The notes beneath the pieces were generated by a model. It was not told the origin of the DNA. It searched no databases and saw only the letters and a program-made list of their open reading frames with translations. The translations under genes were made by a program, and so were the position numbers. A stretch of 59,954 nt of DNA from Nemertoderma westbladi (taxonomy: Eukaryota; Xenacoelomorpha; Nemertodermatida; Nemertodermatidae): positions 1-59,954 of the forward strand of contig JAUCBJ010006447.1 in NCBI GenBank assembly GCA_032718475.1, in the 5' to 3' direction. This document shows, in pieces, positions 21,601 to 31,410 of the stretch; the first letter of the stretch is position 1; each line of letters begins with the position of its first letter.

Positions 21601-22948
21601 GGATAAGCGGTTGTGTTATAACTGTCTCAGACGCGGACACCAGCGGCGAACCTGTTACTCTGACGCAAGGTGTGCTAAGTGCGGCGCGAAACATCATAGC
21701 TTATTGCACACAGAATTCGAACGAAACCACCCGAGTCAGGTAAGTGAGCCCAAATCACATGTCCAATTCAGTGATGTGAACGACACTGACCAAAGTTCTG
21801 AGTGGGAAGGATTCTATACTGACGAATTCTCTGATGCCAACGAATCCTGTTATCTAATAAACACCGCAGTGTATCGAGCACTTACGTACGAAAAGGACAA
21901 CGACACGGAGTTTCCATCAACCTCCTTGGACAAGCAACCATCTCGGAAAACTCCAACATCCAACATAGGAATACGAGAATTTCCGGTAGTCCAGGTAAGA
22001 GTTCACGGTCCCAACAAAAGTTACATAGTGAACGCCCTCCTTGACTCAGGTAGCACCGGAACATTCATCGACAAGGAGTTAGCCGAGGATATTTTTGCTG
22101 GACAACCCAAATTCCGAACTAAGTTAAATATGTCCGGAATTATGCAGGTTTGGAAATCTACCTTAATGGCAGATTATTATATCGGCGCATTGTCCACTCC
22201 ACAGGATAAATTAGGGGAACAAAGTATAGAGTCAGTAAAAATGGTGGCAATAAAGAACTTCGCTACTACTCAAGTAGAACCTTATGACTGGGACGAGGAC
22301 GAGAACATCCAACATTTGGGAATACCTCGATTCCAAACTGATTATCCTGGAGTACAAATCCTTATCGGCCAAAACGCGCATGAGGCGCTCGAGACGTTAG
22401 AGAAACGGCCTGCTCAACCGCAGCCATTACAACCTTATGCGGTAAGAACTCGAGTAGGTTGGTACTTCACTGGCCCTTCCCGCAGAACCCTTGAAGAAAG
22501 ACTGCCACAAGACCGGATACTTCAAGTAAAAGCTTGGGAAGAGGAGAGCAGTGAGGTGGACGAAGCCACTGAGGGAACAACATACTCCTCAGATAGCGAC
22601 GATATCAACTCCAATGTAGATCAATGGAGACATCGACCCGAGACGATTAATCTAGCCGACATCGCTTCCAGAGGAGTAACTCCTCAAGAACGGATAGATA
22701 CTCCCGGCTGGTTGGGTGGACCCGACTCCCTAAGTAAAGAAGAAGAAGAATGGCCTCCTCATCTTGCCGCGGCGGAGATTAGACAGGCCAAGGGAGCGGA
22801 GGAAATATCACGACGGCCTAATCGCCCAGCTGGTCGTTTAGGTTTACCGGGAAGAGACCGAAAACTGTCCGGAAACCATGGAAGGCAAGATACTCTTCCT
22901 ACGACCACTTCCCTAATTCGACAAATATCTAGGGACTCCATCACGTAA
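18659..22948 (+). CDS. Gag-protease polyprotein of the BEL/Pao-type element, internally deleted
   Basis: This is a 1429-residue ORF starting at ACAAACATGTCTGAC. Residues 1-220 are Ser/Glu-rich. An alanine/glutamate coiled coil (AEAEAARKLAE units) spans about 235-295. A DUF1759-like gag domain lies at about 670-800 (VKFNGDEMKWLPFKEYYED, FLIKCLEGPP). CCHC zinc knuckles are at 950-1015 (CYNCLRRGHQRRTC, CAKCGAKHHSLLH). A DUF1758 aspartic protease with active-site LLDSGSTGTFI is at about 1126, followed by GWYFTGPSRR at about 1275. At about 1331 the frame jumps to NLADIASRGVTPQE and GWLGGPDSL, which in BEL/Pao pol lies between RNase H and integrase. The whole RT/RNase H segment is thus lost in frame, and integrase is missing downstream. 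Confidence 0.85.
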   Translation: MSDTTQSLSDSLLESVRMTVRQCLKKSSDPDQNIEHPRHRSKSPPTVRKAIPTVIVSDPRLIHHRSIIGTRAQVKRNLEEAVLSQQHPDREPSPQRPDSSSSSETVERTPERGAKIADTVCDERPTFEESTDAPSSQVESEVESEVESELTSTEKPRTRDAIDTYLSDYQRFIGDEELRRRLHGFTPNSAGAKRVLDELDAEMLAKDQAKFDEERRIARAQEIQVQKKQIEDRKAVAAAEAEAARKLAAAEAEAARKLAEAASKLAEAEAARKLAEAEAERKLAEAEKRASDEIAQLELANLQETHDYINKRDTESRMKILSRSTSKRQGYTSSEEGDTTDPEGGGNRSRLSRRKRMSPRQRLPDLPPAVRRQISSTAVASTEPTDQTITITRLPTIVDEPEIIRPVLENTPSVRETPVLPKPTTKFPLHSTIKLTVPGGAAQVPVLETEGDIQSLSPVVPMRPATTLATPASAVEWVEKGRREMSLLLGQMREQRDCSSQQIRDLEGTVYQLKGTVRDSRIELQEVQQNIAFERDKLVNIQRGIPTPPVTLCQPARSEVYHARGVSPTRIYTASKVETPPITLSQPVRSEVHHAQGVSPIRIYTASEVETPLVNPITGDYKPVNNDIPYRPDNDLKNLYTDNSILNNTMAQESFTRQMARTEARQAVKVGEIVKFNGDEMKWLPFKEYYEDSIQNSVLSSGEKLRFLIKCLEGPPKLMALKFIGHPNGLRQVWDTLNTRYGNKDNIAKYLYAKLVAPRKFLSNEIIEFSDEIQEICRQLDWLGKSHEYQSSMVIGAIVSTLPKGGVCTRWDKKVLHMMEQQRRSPTMVDLMSFLDREVKLQLIKQSREKTSENQVSEKPVSRKRIIPVCYTDDGESQTSHEEDSGKDTARSCDDHKTPRDVSKYQPRTNDRRDKLTKTPPQSPKGIQVSKPEERAKVHSIAQVKVSNIKPKCALCDGPHRLSACAEFQKKSLADRRGVLWDKRLCYNCLRRGHQRRTCYSDARCAKCGAKHHSLLHTEFERNHPSQVSEPKSHVQFSDVNDTDQSSEWEGFYTDEFSDANESCYLINTAVYRALTYEKDNDTEFPSTSLDKQPSRKTPTSNIGIREFPVVQVRVHGPNKSYIVNALLDSGSTGTFIDKELAEDIFAGQPKFRTKLNMSGIMQVWKSTLMADYYIGALSTPQDKLGEQSIESVKMVAIKNFATTQVEPYDWDEDENIQHLGIPRFQTDYPGVQILIGQNAHEALETLEKRPAQPQPLQPYAVRTRVGWYFTGPSRRTLEERLPQDRILQVKAWEEESSEVDEATEGTTYSSDSDDINSNVDQWRHRPETINLADIASRGVTPQERIDTPGWLGGPDSLSKEEEEWPPHLAAAEIRQAKGAEEISRRPNRPAGRLGLPGRDRKLSGNHGRQDTLPTTTSLIRQISRDSIT
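19360..19530 (+). repeat. GCAGAGGCAGAGGCA-type coding repeat
   Basis: Imperfect trinucleotide/hexanucleotide repeats encode the AEAEAARKLAEA coiled-coil stretch of the gag protein. They are low-complexity and prone to length change. The minus-strand leucine-rich ORF over it is a shadow. Confidence 0.6.
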
Positions 22949-24566
22949 TAATATATGGAGTGGGTGTGTGACTATATTATTTTATATTTGTTTTTATTTT
23001 ATATTTATGTATGTATTACTATGTATTTTATTATAATCGTTTTATTTAATTTTATTTAGTAGAGTGTTATTTTAGATTATTTAGTAGATTAGTGCAATAT
23101 ATTAGTGTTTATTACGTAATTACATAATATACTTAGTGCGACGGCGAGAAATAATTATTTTCTCTTTCCTTACTGTCCGTATTATATTATAAATGCGAGA
23201 CTACAGTAAGATGAAATGTCCGTACTTATTAAAGTACAATAAAGCCACTACTATATTTTCAGTACTATTGGTAGGCAGAGTATTAGGAATGCAAAGTTCA
23301 GATCCTCGTGTCTCGGCTAAACCAAGCTCTGGGTAGACCTTGGAAACGACTTGCCTCTTCACACTGACATTGCCTTGTGCGATATTGCTCTTCTACCTAT
23401 ATTAAATAATACATATAGTAGCGTGATGTCCCTTTAACAGTAGCGTATAACGCAAAATAAATCTGTTAAACCTTTTTGACCATCTGTAATTCTAGTCGAT
23501 TAAGATATCGTGGCACCCACCGATATACTTGAAAGACAAATTCTAGAATCAGTGGTTAACGTCCCCAGACAAGTTCTGGAATAAATCGGTGCCCATCTTA
23601 AATATTAATTTAATATTTATTAAATCTGTCAAATTCAGATCCTTTAAAATTTCTAGTCAATTAAGATATCGTAGCACTTACCGGTATTCTTAAAAGACCA
23701 TTTTATAGAATTAAGGATCTTATGTCCCCAGATATGTTCTGGAATCAAAATTGTGTCAATTTTACCATCAAATAATTAAATTCAAGGGAATAAGTTTAAA
23801 ATTCATATTTTTATGAATTTAATAAATTGTCATTTTGCACAATTTCTAATATTCCCAAAATTCCACTAATTAATAGATCACGGGAGCGGAGATTCACCCT
23901 ATTGAGTGTGCTAAAGTGCGAGAATCTCCAACATATAGTCAATAGCCGATAAAATTCCTAAAATCATGTATAAAGAGGATATTGACAAACTAAAGACTTA
24001 CTATCAAACAACATCCCAGATCTGTATGCATGAGAATTACCCTAATTCTACCGCTAGCTTTACATAATGTCACCATAGCAACACCCACGCTAGAATTAGA
24101 AACGAGTTAACAGAACAATAGAAAGCTTGCCCATTGCCTAGCATAGTGATTACATAGCACACTGTTGGTATCCAAGGATACACAATAACAACGTGACATT
24201 TTGGAAAGCACTGACTAACGGACAAGTGGCCTGTATGATTGTAGTTGGTAGCTGTTGTGTGGAATTTGTGCGTTTGTAGGTGAATGTTACTGCTAAAGTG
24301 TGTTTACCGTAGCTAGTCGCAATTGTAAAGTAGCCCAACTCTCCCATAGCAAGAACCTCAAGTGATTTCAAGACTTTGGGACGGACAGTGGAGTGACTTG
24401 TGCCGGTTATCGTTGTCGTGCTGTTGCCACAACGTTGGCGTAAACACGCGACAACGGTGCATCGGCGCTGAGGATCCCACTGTCCGGGGGCAGAGAGGGT
24501 TAGGCAGCGACGCCCGCTCGCCTAAAGCCAAACTCCTTCTAATATTGGTAAACTCATATAACAGAT
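22949..24566 (+). other. Non-coding interior of the LTR element, with a ~170-bp tandem duplication
   Basis: There is no ORF of note. Two related units (about 23470-23605 and 23640-23760) share TCTAGTC(G/A)ATTAAGATATCGT, a GGCAC/AGCAC block, TTCTAGAAT-like text and GTCCCCAGA-TTCTGGAAT. From about 24195 onward the sequence matches element copy 2 (49365 downwards on the minus strand), including a GGAATTTGTGC-TAGGTGAATGTTACT block and GCAGCGACGCCCGCT just before the accessory ORF. Confidence 0.55.
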
Positions 24567-24989
24567 ATGACGGAGTTGATAGAAGATGATCTTGGTATTA
24601 GAGAGGGATATACTCTACCTTTACAAGCGTTTGTGGATAGCTTGATACGCGGTGAAGCTGATCCAACTACTACCGAGGACGATGGTAGTTATATCGAACC
24701 ACCTATGTCCCAGGAGCAACTTGCGCGTGGGTTGGACTGTAGCAAGTTCACCGCTCGCTATACGCATATTAATGGTATGTATATGGACTTCTTAACTACC
24801 GGCTATTCTATCGACTTACACGATACGGACTATGTCAACACAAAAGGGAAATGGTATTATTTAAATATCCTACCCAGCGGAGTCGTAACAATGAACTTAA
24901 ATTCGAATGCGAAAATTCTATTCGAAGTCTACGCGAAAGAAAAGACGTTCAAGAAGCGGATAAACGCGGTAACTCCAACGTATGTTTAG
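24567..24989 (+). CDS. Accessory ORF A of the LTR element (unknown family)
   Basis: The 140-residue ORF has a true ATG. It begins MTELIEDDLGIREGYTLPLQ, and its first ~85 residues closely match the first 85 residues of the ORF at 48446-48979 in element copy 2 (shared YIEPPM, SKFTARY/RKFTSRY, YMDFLTTG, DLHDTD). Many differences between the copies are at synonymous third positions, which suggests past protein-level selection. After LHDTD the two diverge, so this copy is probably frame-shifted there. There is no signal peptide, no membrane segment and no recognised domain. It sits where env or other extra genes occur in some LTR elements. Confidence 0.55.
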   Translation: MTELIEDDLGIREGYTLPLQAFVDSLIRGEADPTTTEDDGSYIEPPMSQEQLARGLDCSKFTARYTHINGMYMDFLTTGYSIDLHDTDYVNTKGKWYYLNILPSGVVTMNLNSNAKILFEVYAKEKTFKKRINAVTPTYV

Positions 24990-25012
24990 AATTCTTGAGA
25001 GAAGCATTGTGA

Positions 25013-25228
25013 CACCAAATAAATATCACCCGCGTTTCCCCTACAAGACGTGTGTCTTGGTATTATTACGATGAATGCCTAAGACCAACCAACAAACGGA
25101 GAGACATAAACGTCAACGGAGACGAAGCTTTAAACACGGTTTGCTCGCTGTGTTTGCGGGAGTTTCGGGAGAAACTTATTCGATGTGTCACCCACGCTCT
25201 CTCGGCTCGGGCGATCCTTGAGTAGACC
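25013..25228 (+). pseudogene. Probable remnant of accessory ORF B
   Basis: An open frame without ATG encodes VSWYYYDECLRPTNKRRD and a cysteine-containing VCSLCLREFREKL stretch. Together with the neighbouring frame (KYHPRFPYKTC) it loosely parallels the RYYPGRAYEGV..CLFP region of the ORF at 47535-47969. The CCHC knuckle seen in copy 2 is not present here. It is best read as a frame-broken relative. Confidence 0.35.
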
Positions 25229-25612
25229 TATGATCTGAGTTCCGGAATGCTCGGTCAGACCTCCTCCTTCCTTAGTTAGACCTCGGACTCTTGATCCTAA
25301 TAGTATCGCGGATCCTCATGAACTGTGCTTACCGTTCCGAGATCCAGTGTTGCCCGAGCCGTTGGTTGGTGGCACTCAGGTTAATGGCTCCCTAAATATC
25401 CGCCTATCTTACCTGGCCGGATTGAGGCACGGACACCCGTTGTTGCCATTCAACCGTGTAATCGGGATCGTTCCCGTTTAACCCGCTACCACCCGTCATC
25501 AAGGTGGAGGAGAGCGTTGTCCGAAACGAGTTAGACGCTATTCCACAAAGATCAGGAAAGAAACCTGCGTTTGTTCAGATAACTTAAACTAATCTCTAAG
25601 AAGATATCGAAC

Positions 25613-25864
25613 TTGGACGACTCTATTCTCCGCGAGATTTTTGGACGAATGTATCCACCGACGAGCAGAGGAAAATCAGCTCGAGGAGAAGCATATCGAA
25701 ACGGCGGATACCCCGACTATAAGCCTGCACCCTCTGATGCAATTATATTGCACCTTTCACCCAGGAGCTATAGCCCTCCTTGTAAAGTGGTTCGCCCCAA
25801 AGAGAAAAGGACTCTGGCCAGCTTTAAAAAACTGCGTAAATGCCGTCCGCGCAAGAAAGACTAA
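25613..25864 (+). CDS. Accessory ORF C fragment of the LTR element (unknown family)
   Basis: The open frame (first codon TTG) encodes PSDAIILHLSPRSYSPPCKV followed by a basic FKKLRKCRPRKKD end. The ORF at 47076-47504 in copy 2 carries PSDAIVLHPSRRSYSPPSKV and FKKLHKRF at the same distance before its 3' LTR. The shared motif, basic tail and position make it a genuine element gene end; the function is unknown. The upstream part seen in copy 2 is not in frame here. Confidence 0.5.
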   Translation: MDDSILREIFGRMYPPTSRGKSARGEAYRNGGYPDYKPAPSDAIILHLSPRSYSPPCKVVRPKEKRTLASFKKLRKCRPRKKD

Positions 25865-25930
25865 CGGTTTAGAGTATTTATGTATATTAGAAACTGTGAT
25901 CTCGTATATTTTATAGACTTCAATCCCATT

Positions 25931-25942
25931 TTCTGGGAGCGG
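25931..25942 (+). other. Polypurine-like tract before the 3' LTR
   Basis: CTGGGAGCGG lies directly before the TGT of the 3' LTR. The same place in copy 2 reads CTGGGAGCAG. It is a plausible plus-strand primer site, though shorter and less pure than usual. Confidence 0.45.
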
Positions 25943-27218
25943 TGTAAAAGCTTCTGTGGGATGCAACTGGTCCTTCGCCCCGCGATCCAGTTTTCCCCCC
26001 ATACGCTAAAATACTCTGAAACCTGCTGTAAAAGCGTTTACAGATATAATTGGATCCCCTAGCCCTCGGGGTGCTGTATAAGTGTTTTTAACGGACATAA
26101 AATAGATTCTTCTGAATGTGTGCTTTATGCGGACGTAGCAGGGTACAAACCCCGCAATGCGGCATTTCACTGTCACTATGTCAAGGGAAGGATTCTGATT
26201 ACGACATCTCCCAGCTGGATGATGACGTGGAGGGAGCTCTCATTGGACTCCTGGTTCCTTTGTTTTGGTCTAACAACCAATCAGGGCGATTTGCGTTTTC
26301 CTTGAAGAGATACCTACAGCAGCTCCCAAACTCAGTGTTTATGTCGTTCCATACTGCCTGAAGATCGGCTGGAATGACGCAATGTTTCTGCCCTTTTGTA
26401 AGAACATTAGTAGGCTAAATTATAGAAAGCATAGCTATTATCGCTATTAACAAATCAACTCGATTCATATCACTTTATATCGATCTTAATTCAATGCAAT
26501 CTAATTATATCTTAACCTACCGTCATACTGCTTTTACTGTTTGTAATTTGTATCAGTATAATTGGATGTTTTTATTTGAAGAATATCAATAATCAACCCA
26601 CATTTTCCCAATATCTTTGATACACTACAGGTTAGAGAGAAAGGTTATGTACAACAATTGCGACTTTATTATTGTGTTTGTAGTGAATCTAATGTTGTTT
26701 GACAGACACTACCTGAGTCCAGTGCATATCTCTTTATACCTGATCAAAGTCAGTAACTGTCGGCATATCAGTGAGCAGTGTTGTGCGTTACCGGTAGCGT
26801 GCGTGATTGTAAAGTGATTGGATCTGATAATAAAGCATTCCTAAAGAATGCGCCCTATGCTTGAAATTTAAGCCATATCGTTGTGTGTAGTATCAGTCAG
26901 AACTCTGTTTACATAGGTAGAGCGCCACGTCCTAAAAGGAACTGCTAATATTTCCCGAAAGTGAATAATATTTGTCAGAGATTATATATTAGTAATCAAT
27001 CGAATAATACAGTAGGCTTGACCGCAAATAAATTTAAGCCCACGAATCCAGTCTCCCGGTGTTATAAACGGGTCATTTGGACGCGCATGGACTGGCTTCG
27101 GCTAATGTTTTTGGTTTGTTTTGTATTAAATCTTGTCATCTTATAAAAGGCAGTTTATCAATAAAGACATATAAATTTCGGCAGGTTAAACTGCTGAAGG
27201 TCTATAAAAGCGCGTACA
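25943..27218 (+). repeat. 3' LTR
   Basis: This 1276-bp copy matches the 5' LTR position by position by eye. It ends ACA and is followed by the ACATA target duplication (27219-27223). Confidence 0.9.
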
Positions 27219-27223
27219 ACATA

Positions 27224-27783
27224 GACTCCAAATTTTCATGATATATCCATGGGCTAATTAATTTATTGGTCACTAATATTTATAAGTATTAAATAAATAT
27301 TAAATTACTCATAAATAAAATTTTCGTTGATAAATTTTTTAATTTTACCCGAAATCGGATCGTTTTGGGTCAAAGAGTCACAAAATATAACCCAAATTCT
27401 TGGGCTAATTTTTTCGACTAAATCTGTATTCAGCCCCAGGGTGCTCCCTGGGAGAGGAGACTGGCTCCCACTCAAATTCTATTTATTTCTGAAACGTCGA
27501 TTACGATTGGTTAAAAGGTAATTTTAAGGAAAGAGAATAATTATATTTGCAATTCCCGCGATTAAATAATAACAATGAACAAAACTCAAATACTCTTATT
27601 GTATTGTGAAGCAAACAGTCGTCCAATGTGATGTTGCATTATTTTGTTAGAAATGTTTCTTATCGCAGGTGTTTAAGATCATCTCAACATATCAAACTTT
27701 TAGAAACATTCTAGATTCTCCCCAAATACTGTATATATTTCGGTATCTTTTTTGTTTAACTCAGCCTCCTTTGTGTGCATGCA
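27224..27783 (+). repeat. Right part of dispersed repeat copy B, then unassigned AT-rich DNA
   Basis: TATCCATGGGCTAATTAATT and the following AT-rich text to about 27330 match repeat copy A after its own GTAGACACC. The left part of copy B is at 15320-15389, so the LTR element split it. From 27331 to 27783 I see no gene. Confidence 0.55.
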
Positions 27784-28570
27784 CAGTGGGGCTTAACTTG
27801 GTTTTTGGCAAAGGTTGGACCCCATTCATGAAAATAAGTTTTTTGAGCTTAGTTGGTCCCCTAATGTAAAAATTGACAAAAATTAAAATATTTCATGGGT
27901 GGCTTTTTAAATTAATACTATTTAAGTAATTATTTAATACTAATCATATTACTAAATTTCATCACTTACTCCCCCAAACAAATTGACAGATTTATTTTGC
28001 TCCATTGGTGTCACATTGTACAAAAAATAAAAAAATTTAAAATTTCATGGGTGGCTTTTAATATAAATGCTATTTAATTATTTATTTAATACTAAATATT
28101 ATTACCTTTAACAAAGGATGTTACCCCATTCATGAAAACAAGTTTTTTTTGCTCTAATCATGTATCAATGAATAGAATATAAAAAAATTAGAAAGTTTCA
28201 TGGGTGGCTTTTAATATAAATTATATTTAATTATTTATTTAATACTAAATATTATTACCTTTAACAAAGGATGTTTGTTACTCTATCCCATTCATGAAAA
28301 CAAGTTTTTTGGCTCCAAGCATGTCTTGATGAATAAAATATAAAAAATTAGAAAGTTTCATGGGTGGATTTTAATATAAATTATATTTAATTATTTATTT
28401 AATACTAAATATTATTACCTTTAACAAAGGATGTTTGTTACTCTATCCCATTCATGAAAACAAGTTTTTTGGCTCCATGCATGTCTTGATGATTATAATA
28501 TTAAAAAAATAGAAAGTTTCATTGGTAATTTTTAATAATACAACTATTTATTTATCCAATTAATACTAAA
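27784..28570 (+). repeat. Left arm of the foldback element with internal tandem units
   Basis: Units of about 160 bp contain CCCATTCATGAAAACAAGTTTTTT, a GAAAGTTTCATGGGTGG block and TTATTTAATACTAAATATTATTACC. Adjacent units around 28130-28500 are almost identical, so the arm has grown by tandem duplication. Confidence 0.75.
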
Positions 28571-28869
28571 TATATGTAATTATTTTGATATACAGTACAG
28601 TATACTCCATTAAAAACCAAAAATAGTTTATACATGTTTCGAATTATATTCCTTAACTGCTCGAAGTATCTAATTTGCGTATCTTGGATGACTTTCTAAA
28701 ACTTTATAATTTTTTTCAAAGTCCGCATGGACTTCTTCTGATGCTTGTTCAGAAAATTAACCCAAACTTAGAATGATGTGGCATTTTTCAGGAACGAAAT
28801 AAACATTTCAGTCCACTAACAACATTAGTCTATATAGGCCTACATGTATAGGCCTACATTAAGGTATAT

Positions 28870-28893
28870 CAGATAATGGCGCACCATTATCTG
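28870..28893. repeat. Perfect short hairpin in the foldback spacer
   Basis: CAGATAATGG, a CGCA loop and CCATTATCTG form a 10-bp stem with a 4-nt loop. Confidence 0.6.
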
Positions 28894-29056
28894 CAGTGTG
28901 TAAGATTAAGTAAGAAATAAAATTAAATAGTTTATGATGTTTTATAAATTTATAATAAGATCGATGTTCTTATTTTATATTTAACTTAAGAACCACTTAA
29001 GAATGAATGAATGAAAAATATGCCTTAAAAATAAACAATTATATAGAGAGAGTACA

Positions 29057-29110
29057 CATTGTGTCTTATTACCTACAACTACTCAGTACAGTTGTAGGTA
29101 AGACACAATG
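29057..29110. repeat. 21-bp stem hairpin in the foldback spacer
   Basis: The arm at 29090-29110 (AGTTGTAGGTAAGACACAATG) is complementary to 29057-29080 apart from a 3-nt bulge, around a 9-nt loop. The flanks do not pair well. Confidence 0.65.
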
Positions 29111-29329
29111 ATTATTGATACAATGTTACTGACCACCAGTTGAGGAATTATATTAATAAAAAAAGTAAATAAATACGTAGATTATAGATAAAATGTTTGA
29201 AAATATGGGATTTTTTATGAAGATTGTGGTCTGGTCCATATCTTACAACTGCTGATCTACGCCAGTCCTTCATTGTATAAACAATGAGGTTATATACTGT
29301 ATAGATATATATATATAAGTAATAATATT

Positions 29330-30112
29330 TAGTATTAATTGAATAATAAAATAGTTGTAATATTAAACGCCACCCAGGAAACTTTCTAATTTTTTATATT
29401 TTATTCATCAAGACATGCTTGAAGCCAAAAAAACTAGTTTTCATGTATGGGAAAGAGTACCAATCATCCTTTGTTAAATGTAATAATATTTAGTATTAAA
29501 TAAATAATTAAATAGCATTTATATTAAAAGCCACCCATGAAACTTTCTAATTTTTTATATTTTATTCATCAAGACATGCTTGGAGCCAAACAAACTTGTT
29601 TTCATGTATGGGATGGGGTAACAAACATCCTTAGTTAAAGGTAATAATATTTAGTATTAAATAAATAATTAAATAGCATTTATATTAAAAGCCACCCATG
29701 AAACTTTCTAATTTTTTATATTTTATTCATCGAGACATGATTAGAGCAAAAAAACTTGTTTTCAGGAATGGGGTAACATCCTTTGTTAAAGGTAATAATA
29801 TTTAGTATTAAATAAATAATTAAATAGCATTATATTAAAAGCCACCCATGAAATTTTAAATTTTTTTATTTTTTGTACAATGTGACACCAATGGAGCAAA
29901 ATAAACCTGTCAATATGTTTGGGGGAGTAAGTGTTGAAATTTAGTAATATGATTAGTGTTAAATAATTACTTAAATAGTATTAATATAAAAAGCCACCCA
30001 TGAAATATTTTAATTTTTGTCAATTTTTACATTAGGGGACCAACTAAGCTCAAAAAACTTATTTTCATGAACGGGGTCCAACCTTTGCCAAAAACCAAGT
30101 TAAGCCCCACTG
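29330..30112 (-). repeat. Right arm of the foldback element
   Basis: This is the reverse complement of the left arm, again with 3-4 tandem sub-units (AGCCACCCATGAAACTTTCTA recurs). It ends CCCCACTG at 30112. Confidence 0.75.
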
Positions 30113-30157
30113 TGCATGGTTACAACTCCTTAGATTTTAAGAACGCCTTGATTGTAA

Positions 30158-30183
30158 GGGGGGGGGGGGGGGGGGGGGGGGGG
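30158..30183 (+). repeat. G26 homopolymer tract
   Basis: This is an uninterrupted run of 26 Gs, one of seven G/C runs of 14 or more in the window. Confidence 0.9.
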
Positions 30184-30259
30184 TATCTCATGTATATACA
30201 GTACTGTAGGACTAGGATTACTACATCACATACCGGTGATGAACTGAATATTCTTCACA

Positions 30260-31098
30260 GCTCTTCGTGTATGTACTTTCATGGATCGGCGTCGCAAAGG
30301 AGAAACCATTCTGTGCTGGAAACCCGAACCTTGGCTGATACTGCTGGACAAAGGACTAAAATAAAACATTGCAATTATAGGAAAAATTCAAAATGTAAAA
30401 TCAAACAGTTACGAGATCCAGGGTTGAATAAAACTGTGCATGACCCCAAGGTCATTGCAACATTATTTAATAAAACTTTCATAGACCTCGGTAACTTCTT
30501 AGACCTTAATGATATCCCCTATAAACTACATGCAGATAACACCACTTATAACAATTTCAGTTTCAATTACATTGACACGATCACGGTGTCCGATATAATC
30601 TCAAAAATCAATATGACCAAATCCCAATGTGACCATAATCATAAAATTAATAGAACCGAAATAACATTCATCCTTACAAATTTGATTAATAAATCTATAA
30701 CAAAATCGTAATTCCCATCCAGACCAAAATTAGCCTTTGTAACTCCTGTATATAAAAAGGGGGACAAGGAGATACCTAAAAATTATAGACCAATTTCCGT
30801 TACTTTAACATTTACAAAAATCTATGAACCTGCTCTACTCTATATAACCAACTAATTAAATACCTTACAAAAAATAATTTAGCTCCACCATAAACTCCAC
30901 CATAAACAATTCGGATTTAGGAATCATTCTCTACAATAGTGATGCAATAATGCATGCAACGGGAAAATTTCGGTCAGAACTAGACACTGGTAATTATGTC
31001 GCTGTCGCAGCGTTGGACTTTAGTAAATAAAGCCTTTGATTCCCTGAATCACGAAATATTATTATTAGTAAAACTAGTAAAATTAGTTATTATTATTA

Positions 31099-31129
<31 letters not shown>

Positions 31130-31410
31130 GTAAAACTGAAAGACTATGATTTCACACAACTGCAGTATCACTTATGGGAAGTTACTTACATCAACGTAAA
31201 CAAAAGTTAAAAATAAATGATAAATTGTCGGATTGGGAAAAAACTGTTAGGGGTATTCCACAAGCGACAGTGCTTGGTCCATTACTTTTCCTAGTTTACG
31301 TTAACGACTCAGTGGCGCAGGCAGGGGGGGGGGGGGGGGGTGAAAAAATTCACCAACTATCGTTTTTACTAGAAACTATTAAACACACAACCAATGGCAT
31401 AGAAGAATAA
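30260..31410 (+). pseudogene. Degenerate LINE reverse transcriptase fragment
   Basis: Translated pieces in shifting frames show non-LTR reverse-transcriptase motifs in order: VSDIISKINMTKSQ, then TPVYKKGDKEIPKNYRPIS, KQFGFR, a degraded DFSKAFDSLNHE equivalent, and RGIPQATVLGPLLFLVYVND. The GIPQ(G)TVLGPLLFLxYxND block is typical of Jockey/CR1/I-like LINEs. Several frameshifts, a TAT trinucleotide expansion at about 31080-31130 and a G17 run at 31324 interrupt it. The catalytic FADD box is not seen. It is an old, dead copy. Confidence 0.75.

Larger units (their letters stand above)
15390..27218 (+). mobile_element. BEL/Pao-type LTR retrotransposon, complete insertion, non-autonomous
   Basis: Two 1276-bp LTRs (15390-16665 and 25943-27218) bound a 9.3-kb interior. 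They begin TGT and end ACA, and a perfect 5-bp duplication ACATA flanks the element. All landmarks in the two LTRs sit at the same offset (10553 bp) and read the same by eye, implying recent insertion. The interior has one long gag/protease ORF of BEL/Pao character and, near the 3' end, extra short ORFs. The reverse transcriptase, RNase H and integrase catalytic regions are missing, so mobilisation would need proteins from another copy. It is inserted in repeat B; repeat A at 10261 shows the empty site. Confidence 0.9.
27784..30112. mobile_element. Foldback element with hAT-like ends, non-autonomous
   Basis: Left end CAGTGGGGCTTAACTTGG and right end CCAAGTTAAGCCCCACTG are perfect complements. 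The complementarity runs inward for about 780 bp per arm, through the TTGGCAAAGGTTGGACCCC and TTTCATGGGTGGCTTTT blocks. The CAGTG start and the 8-bp flanks TGCATGCA (27776-27783) and TGCATGGT (30113-30120), 6 of 8 matching, fit the hAT superfamily. Within each arm a ~150-170 bp unit is repeated 3-4 times. There is no transposase ORF. The central ~750 bp is single-copy and holds two small hairpins. Confidence 0.75.

Noticed and set aside
19311-22944. Minus-strand ORFs over the gag/protease gene
   Set aside because: These are shadows of the 1429-residue plus-strand ORF, including the leucine-rich one opposite the coiled coil.
27784-30112. Cloning or assembly palindrome
   Set aside because: The arms differ in sub-unit details and the ends carry hAT-like termini and flanks, so a real element is more likely, though read support was not available.
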